Below are positions 7,493 through 11,082 of a stretch of DNA of 11,082 nt, piece by piece (the first letter of the stretch is position 1; each line of letters starts with the position of its first letter). The stretch comes from an uncultured Collinsella sp. (GTDB taxonomy: Bacteria; Actinomycetota; Coriobacteriia; Coriobacteriales; Coriobacteriaceae): contig UREZ01000061.1 in NCBI GenBank assembly GCA_900547025.1, positions 1-11,082 on the forward strand, written 5' to 3'. The translations under genes were made by a program, and so were the position numbers. A model generated the notes under the pieces. The model was not told where the DNA came from. It ran no database searches and saw only the letters and a program-made list of their open reading frames with translations.

Positions 7493-9251
7493 GATGATAT
7501 CGCGTCGCCGCTTGATTGAGGCGGCTGCCGGCACACTGCTGCTTTCGGGCTGCTCTTCGCAGGACGAATCCTCGACAAAAAAGACCAAGAAGCAGGACAA
7601 GATTAAAAAGGCCGATGCGTCTAGCGAGATCAAGCATCTTCGCGACAAGGACGAGCTGTACGAGGTTTACGACGACTCGGGCATTGTGACCATGTACCTG
7701 ACGGTCTCGCGCGGCAATAGCTCCGAGAACACGGACCACAGCTGGGCCGAGATCAATACGTACTCGGTCTACGACTATGCCGACATGGGCGTGACGCGCT
7801 ATCAGGTTATGGGCCTGCTGCAGCCTGGCGATGATAAGGGTCCCGTTGCTGGCGAGGTGGGCTATGGCGAGGAGGCGCCCAACGCCACGGTGCAGGTGCG
7901 CGGTCAGACGTCGAGTACCTATACGCAAAAGAACTACAAGGTGGAGCTCAAAAAGGGCAAGGGCACGTGGCGCCAGCAACGTGCGATTGCGCTTAACAAG
8001 CACATGGGCGAGGGCATGCGCTTTCGTAACAAGATGGCCTACGATCTGATTCGTGGCATTCCTCAGATGATGGGCCTGCGCACGCAGTTTGTGCACTTAT
8101 GGGTGTGCGACCAGACCGAAAAAACTAACGACACCTTTGAGGACTACGGTCTGTTTACGCAGGTCGAGCAGCTCAACAAGACGGCGCTCAAGGCCCACGG
8201 TCTGGATAAGAGCGGGCATCTCTATAAGGTGAACAGCTTCGATTTCCATCGCTTCGAAGACACCATTAAGCTCGCCGATGACCCCGACTATAACCAGACG
8301 GCGTTTGAGGGCATGCTCGAGATTAAGGGCGATTCGGACCATACCAAGTTGATCGAGATGCTCGATGCGCTCAACGACGATACGCAAAAGATCGACGACG
8401 TGCTCGACACCTACTTCGATACCGAGAACCTGGTCTATTGGATGGCGTTTCAGATCTTGACGGGTAATTGCGATACGCAGAATCGTAACTGCTATCTGTA
8501 CAGCCCGCTTAACTCCAAGGTTTGGTACATCCTGGATTGGGACAACGACGGCATGCTGCGCAAGCTTGAGCTGAGCCTGACCGGATTCTCGGATTATGCG
8601 AGCTGGGAGCGCGGCGTGAGCAACTACTGGGGCAACGTGCTGTTTAACCGCGCGTTGCGCAGCAAGTCGTTCCGCAGCGAGCTCGATAGCGCCGTGAAGG
8701 ACCTGCGCTCGTATTTGACCGAAGAGCGTCTGAGCAAGATGGTCGAGCATTATCGCGAGGTCACGGAGCCGCTCGTCTTTGCTGCGCCCGACCTGGAGAA
8801 TCTGCCCGTGACCAAGGACGAATACGAGCAGATTGCCGCGGCGATTCCTTCCGAGATCGAGGAGAACTATAAGAGCTTTCGCGAGAGCTATAAAAAGCCC
8901 ATGCCGTTCTACATTGGCGTGCCACAGATCGATAACGGTAAGCTGCGCATCAACTGGGATGCGTCTTACGACTTTAAGGCGCGCGATATTCGCTATACCG
9001 TGGAGCTTGCGCGCGACTATGCCATAAGCGACGTGGTCTTTAAGGCCGAGGATGTGCTGCTTCCGGAGGTAACGTGCGATGCGCCCGATGCCGGCCAGTA
9101 TTTTGTGCGCGTGCGCGCCACCAACTCCGACGGCTATACGCAAGATGCGTTTGACTACTATGTGACCGACGGCGGCAAACAGTACGGCATGAAGTGTTTT
9201 TACGTGCAAGACGGCGGTAGGGTCGTGGAGGACACGTATGAGGAGGGCTAG
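7482..9251 (+). CDS. CotH-like kinase, predicted lipoprotein
   Basis: CotH proteins are atypical protein kinases; Bacillus CotH phosphorylates spore coat proteins. This 589-residue relative begins with a lipoprotein signal: an S-R-R-R-L-I twin-arginine-like motif (7-12), a hydrophobic core, and lipobox L-S-G-C with C24 as the predicted lipidated cysteine. A lysine-rich linker follows. The CotH domain spans about 65-420. It has the VRGQTSSTYTQKNYKVEL stretch (N-lobe-like, with lysine), then N329-C-D331-T-Q-N334-R-N336, and Y-I-L-D352-W-D354-N-D356. The last two motifs correspond to the aspartates that hold metal and nucleotide in CotH kinases. A fibronectin III-like beta domain covers about 480-575 (ending VRVRATNSDGYTQDAFDYYV). 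It should sit on the outer face of the membrane. It overlaps pelG and VTC, so it belongs to the same unit. The substrate is unknown. The family and lipobox are clear; kinase activity is inferred. Confidence 0.88.
   Translation: MTDRMISRRRLIEAAAGTLLLSGCSSQDESSTKKTKKQDKIKKADASSEIKHLRDKDELYEVYDDSGIVTMYLTVSRGNSSENTDHSWAEINTYSVYDYADMGVTRYQVMGLLQPGDDKGPVAGEVGYGEEAPNATVQVRGQTSSTYTQKNYKVELKKGKGTWRQQRAIALNKHMGEGMRFRNKMAYDLIRGIPQMMGLRTQFVHLWVCDQTEKTNDTFEDYGLFTQVEQLNKTALKAHGLDKSGHLYKVNSFDFHRFEDTIKLADDPDYNQTAFEGMLEIKGDSDHTKLIEMLDALNDDTQKIDDVLDTYFDTENLVYWMAFQILTGNCDTQNRNCYLYSPLNSKVWYILDWDNDGMLRKLELSLTGFSDYASWERGVSNYWGNVLFNRALRSKSFRSELDSAVKDLRSYLTEERLSKMVEHYREVTEPLVFAAPDLENLPVTKDEYEQIAAAIPSEIEENYKSFRESYKKPMPFYIGVPQIDNGKLRINWDASYDFKARDIRYTVELARDYAISDVVFKAEDVLLPEVTCDAPDAGQYFVRVRATNSDGYTQDAFDYYVTDGGKQYGMKCFYVQDGGRVVEDTYEEG
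9227..9231 (+). promoter_or_regulatory. Ribosome binding site for the VTC gene
   Basis: GGAGG lies 6 bases before ATG 9238, inside the 3' end of cotH. It supports a start that overlaps cotH by 14 bases. Confidence 0.6.
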
Positions 9252-10029
9252 CGCGCTTCTCGAGCGCCTGGCGGCACCTCCCGTGCGCACCACGCAGGAG
9301 CGTTATCGCCATGAGCTCAAGTACCTCATCAACGAGGGCGAGCACGCTGCGCTGGCCTGCCGCATGGCGCCGGTGTTTAAGCTGGACAAGCATGCGCGGG
9401 CGGGCGGTTACACCATTCGCAGCCTGTACTTTGACGACTACTGCAACTCGGCCTACGAGGAAAAAGACGCCGGCATTCTCATGCGCAAAAAGTATCGCGT
9501 GCGCATCTATAACGGCAGCGACAAGGTGATTAAGCTCGAGCGCAAAAAGAAGTACGGCAGCTGGATCTATAAGGAGGACGCGCCGCTCACGCGCGGTGAG
9601 TTTGAGCAGATCCTGGCCGGCGATTACGACTTTTTGCTGAGGAGTCCCTATCCGCTCTGTCGCGAGTTCTACATCGAGTGCATCTGCAATATGATGCGCC
9701 CGCGTACCATCGTGGACTACGAGCGCGAGCCATGGGTGATGGACGAAGGCACCGTGCGCATCACGTTTGACATGAACGTTCGTGCCGCGGTGGGAAGCTT
9801 CGATATCTTTGACGCGACGCTGCCCGCGCTGCCGGTCCTGGAGCCCGGCAAGCTGGTGATGGAGGTCAAGTTTACGGAGTTTTGCCCGCAGTTGGTGCGC
9901 GATATGGTGCCGCCGGGCGCGGCCGAGCTCACGGCGGTCTCCAAGTACTGCCTGTGTTACGAAAAGACCGCCTACTTGCGCGGCTTTAACTACTGGGAAT
10001 CGGATTTTGAGAACCGAGGGGATATTTAG
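9238..10029 (+). CDS. VTC-domain polyphosphate polymerase
   Basis: This 263-residue protein is a member of the VTC family, part of the triphosphate-tunnel fold, whose yeast member Vtc4 makes polyphosphate from ATP in the cytosol. The tunnel residues are visible in order: R-H-E26-L-K28-Y, I-R61-S-L-Y-F-D66-D67, R83-K-K-Y-R87-V-R89, K99-L-E101-R102-K-K-K, a VDYERE segment followed by RITFD, M-E209-V-K211-F, and S235-K236-Y. These give a basic tunnel with acidic metal-binding residues, so it looks catalytically intact. There is no SPX domain and no membrane helix. The protein is therefore probably a soluble or membrane-associated catalytic unit that uses a partner. DUF4956, encoded 3 bases downstream, is the obvious candidate. 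In many bacteria VTC, DUF4956 and CotH genes recur together (from memory). Polymerase activity is inferred from family. Confidence 0.88.
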   Translation: MRRASALLERLAAPPVRTTQERYRHELKYLINEGEHAALACRMAPVFKLDKHARAGGYTIRSLYFDDYCNSAYEEKDAGILMRKKYRVRIYNGSDKVIKLERKKKYGSWIYKEDAPLTRGEFEQILAGDYDFLLRSPYPLCREFYIECICNMMRPRTIVDYEREPWVMDEGTVRITFDMNVRAAVGSFDIFDATLPALPVLEPGKLVMEVKFTEFCPQLVRDMVPPGAAELTAVSKYCLCYEKTAYLRGFNYWESDFENRGDI

Positions 10030-10032
10030 ACC

Positions 10033-10698
10033 ATGAGCACCAGGGACTTTTTTAAGAACTCCGTCTTGGAGGCGTTTGGTCAGGTCGACCCTGCCAAGAT
10101 CGGCCTGTCGCTGCTCGTGGCACTCGCCATGGGCATCCTGATCTATTACGTGTACAAGCGCTTTTTTACCGGCGTGGTGTACTCGCGAAGCTTTGCTGTG
10201 ACGCTCGTGGGCATGTGCGTGCTTACCTGCATGGTCACGCTCGCGATCTCGACGAACGTTGTCATCTCGCTCGGTATGGTCGGTGCTCTGTCTATCGTCC
10301 GCTATCGTACGGCGGTCAAGGACCCGCTCGACCTGCTGTATCTGTTTTGGTCCATTACCACGGGTATCACAGCGGGCGCCGGCATGTACGCGCTCGTAGG
10401 GCTTGCGGCGGTGGTGATCGTCGTGATGATCGCCGGCTTCGCTACGCACCAGGACAAGGCGCGCGTGTACATGATGGTCATCCACTACACGGGCCAGACC
10501 ACCGGCGACGATATCGTGCGCGCGTTTGGGCGCACCAAGTTTACCGTCAAGTCTAAGACGATGCGCGGCGACAAAGTCGAGATGGCCGTCGAGCTCTTCT
10601 CGGATGGCGTTGACATGCCCTATGCCGACGCCATCCGCGCACTCGATGGCGTTGAGGACCTGACGTTGATCCAATACAACGGCGAGTACCACGGCTAA
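10033..10698 (+). CDS. DUF4956 membrane protein, partner of VTC
   Basis: This is a 221-residue membrane protein of unknown function. Hydrophobic segments lie at about residues 17-36, 46-68, 74-90 and 105-136. The conserved DUF4956 signature is clear: S79-L-G-M-V-G84-A-L-S-I-V-R90-Y-R92, followed by KDPLDLLYLFW. The RYR and KDPLD run is likely the cytosolic face of a pore or docking site. The rest (about 140-221) is a soluble alpha/beta domain that includes the segment VEMAVELFSDGVDMPYADAI. It begins 3 bases after the VTC stop, with GAGGGG at about 10016-10021 as a distant ribosome site. DUF4956 is usually next to VTC-type genes. A role in anchoring the polymerase or passing polyphosphate across the membrane is plausible but unproven. 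Confidence 0.85.
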   Translation: MSTRDFFKNSVLEAFGQVDPAKIGLSLLVALAMGILIYYVYKRFFTGVVYSRSFAVTLVGMCVLTCMVTLAISTNVVISLGMVGALSIVRYRTAVKDPLDLLYLFWSITTGITAGAGMYALVGLAAVVIVVMIAGFATHQDKARVYMMVIHYTGQTTGDDIVRAFGRTKFTVKSKTMRGDKVEMAVELFSDGVDMPYADAIRALDGVEDLTLIQYNGEYHG

Positions 10699-10704
10699 CT
10701 ATGT

Positions 10705-10728
10705 TCCGGCGTTTTAACAAACGCCGGA
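10705..10728 (+). terminator. Perfect 10-bp stem-loop after the operon, no U-tract
   Basis: TCCGGCGTTT (10705-10714) pairs exactly with AAACGCCGGA (10719-10728) across a TAAC loop, starting 6 bases after the DUF4956 stop. Its place makes it the likely operon 3' end. It lacks the following T run of a classic intrinsic terminator on either strand. It could instead protect the mRNA end or act with Rho. I call it a terminator with low confidence. Confidence 0.4.
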
Positions 10729-10742
10729 CCGCTCGACGCTGC

Positions 10743-10842
10743 GCGGGCATCTGCCGGGCGATCTGCCGTTCAAACCATCGCTCGCGTACATAAAGTACGC
10801 TTCGCTCCTCTTTCGCGGCACCTCGCCACGGCAGCTGCCCGC
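10743..10842. repeat. Nested inverted repeats, about 100 nt, structured intergenic element
   Basis: Three nested arm pairs share one centre. GCGGGCA (10743-10749) pairs with TGCCCGC (10836-10842). CTGCCGT (10763-10769) pairs with ACGGCAG (10828-10834). GCGTAC (10784-10789) pairs with GTACGC (10795-10800) around an ATAAA loop. The motif ATCTGCCG occurs twice, 12 bases apart, in the left arm (10749-10756 and 10761-10768). A 10-base palindrome, GGCAGCTGCC, sits at 10830-10839 and competes with the outer pairing. No open reading frame here looks real. It could be a REP/BIME-like repeat, a non-coding RNA or a recombination site. I do not recognise a named family. Confidence 0.5.
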
Positions 10843-10865
10843 TCGCTGACGTTTGCTTGACCTGG

Positions 10866-10884
10866 GCGGGCCGATTTGGTCCGC
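10866..10884. repeat. Small hairpin upstream of the lacI-type gene
   Basis: GCGGGCC (10866-10872) pairs with GGTCCGC (10878-10884) across GATTT, with one G-U pair. It overlaps the weak -35 candidate TTGGTC (10876-10881), so it could be an operator-like site or simply part of the structured intergenic stretch. Confidence 0.3.
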
Positions 10885-10906
10885 AGGCCGTCTTCACGGG
10901 TATCAT
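10876..10906 (+). promoter_or_regulatory. Weak candidate promoter for the lacI-type gene
   Basis: TTGGTC (10876-10881) and TATCAT (10901-10906) are 19 bases apart, slightly more than the usual 17. It is placed 30 bases before the likely GTG start. A better -35, TTGACC at 10857-10862, has no -10 partner at the right distance. Low confidence. Confidence 0.25.
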
Positions 10907-10927
10907 GGTGAAAGCGATTTCAATGAC

Positions 10928-10932
10928 AGGGG
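10928..10932 (+). promoter_or_regulatory. Ribosome binding site deciding the lacI-type start
   Basis: AGGGG lies 5 bases before GTG 10938. This selects the start that gives the usual short N-terminus of LacI proteins (VKMKDVAELAG). Earlier in-frame starts (TTG 10857, ATG 10905, ATG 10923) lack such a site. Confidence 0.5.
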
Positions 10933-10937
10933 TACTC

Positions 10938-11045
10938 GTGGTAAAGATGAAAGATGTGGCCGAGCTGGCCGGCGTTTCGAGCGCCGCCGTCTCGCGCTAC
11001 CTCAACGGTGGATATATCTCGGCGGATAATGCTCATGTACGGTAA
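10938..11045 (+). pseudogene. LacI-family regulator, broken after the helix-turn-helix
   Basis: The 35-residue product carries a clear LacI DNA-binding start: K-D-V-A-E-L-A-G-V-S-S-A-A-V-S-R-Y-L-N-G-G-Y-I-S-A-D. LacI proteins are usually about 330 residues and continue with hinge helix and sugar-binding domains. Here family likeness ends at about base 11027 and a TAA follows at 11043-11045. None of the three forward frames resumes LacI-like sequence in the remaining bases. The gene is therefore cut by an insertion, a rearrangement or an assembly error rather than a simple frameshift. Start chosen at GTG 10938. It would have regulated sugar use, not obviously the pel operon. Confidence 0.6.
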
Positions 11046-11082
11046 GGAAGCAAGCAACCGAAAACAAGAGATAGACCGCCAG

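Larger units (their letters stand above)
1..10698 (+). other. Predicted eight-gene pel-cotH-VTC-DUF4956 operon
   Basis: Eight genes run in the same direction with no room for an internal promoter or terminator between them. Junctions are: pelD/pelE 4-base TTGA overlap (1738-1741), pelE/deacetylase 4-base ATGA overlap (2640-2643), deacetylase/pelF 4-base ATGA overlap (4517-4520), pelF/pelG 3-base gap, pelG/cotH 11-base overlap (7482-7492), cotH/VTC 14-base overlap (9238-9251), VTC/DUF4956 3-base gap. Such spacing is typical of co-transcribed, translationally coupled genes. The operon start lies upstream of the window. The first candidate 3' structure is the stem-loop at 10705-10728. Confidence 0.88.

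Noticed and set aside
8097..9293. 398-residue minus-strand open frame
   Set aside because: It is antisense to the CotH-like gene, whose motifs and lipobox are clear on the plus strand.
9040..10692. 550-residue minus-strand open frame
   Set aside because: It is antisense to the clear VTC and DUF4956 genes. Long antisense frames are common in high-GC DNA, and its translation is histidine/arginine-rich with no recognisable domain.
10553..10906. Minus-strand frame across the intergenic region
   Set aside because: It runs antisense into DUF4956 and through the palindromes, with an Arg-rich translation and no recognisable domain.
1..11082. CRISPR arrays, tRNA or rRNA genes, IS elements
   Set aside because: I see no regular repeat-spacer pattern, no cloverleaf or rRNA-like stretch, and no transposase reading frame. 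Only the right-hand edge hints at a possible insertion.

Overview
The window is a high-GC, gene-dense stretch from what looks like an Actinobacterial gut anaerobe of the Coriobacteriia, most likely Collinsella or a close relative. This is inferred from codon usage, the LacI-type protein at the right edge, and a Pel cluster without outer-membrane parts. No rRNA, tRNA or other phylogenetic marker is present to confirm it.

Bases 1-10698 are one tightly packed plus-strand operon of eight genes. It enters the window already inside its first gene. The first five genes form a monoderm (Gram-positive type) Pel exopolysaccharide locus: pelD (c-di-GMP receptor with an SDR-like N-terminal part), pelE (two membrane helices plus TPR-like helices), a membrane-anchored DUF2194/PelA-type polysaccharide deacetylase, pelF (GT4 glycosyltransferase) and pelG (12-TM exporter). 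PelB and PelC, the outer-membrane export parts of Gram-negative Pel systems, are not seen. The PelA glycoside hydrolase domain is also not seen.

The same operon continues without a break into three more genes: a CotH-like kinase lipoprotein, a VTC-domain polyphosphate polymerase, and a DUF4956 membrane protein. Every junction is an overlap of 4 to 14 bases or a gap of 3 bases, so translational coupling is likely along the whole unit. In the Pel part, PelF would polymerise the sugar, PelD/E/G would form the c-di-GMP-gated synthase and exporter, and the deacetylase would trim the chain outside the membrane. The CotH/VTC/DUF4956 triad suggests that polyphosphate synthesis and an extracytoplasmic phosphotransfer are tied to this polymer or to the envelope. 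That functional link is inference.

Bases 10699-10937 are intergenic. They hold a perfect 10-bp stem-loop just after the operon, then a roughly 100-nt nested inverted-repeat structure, then another small hairpin overlapping a weak promoter. From 10938 a LacI-family helix-turn-helix gene begins. Its sequence stops resembling LacI at about base 11027, followed by an in-frame stop. The last 55 bases are of lower GC and unlike the neighbouring DNA, so this gene is broken by an insertion, a rearrangement or an assembly join.
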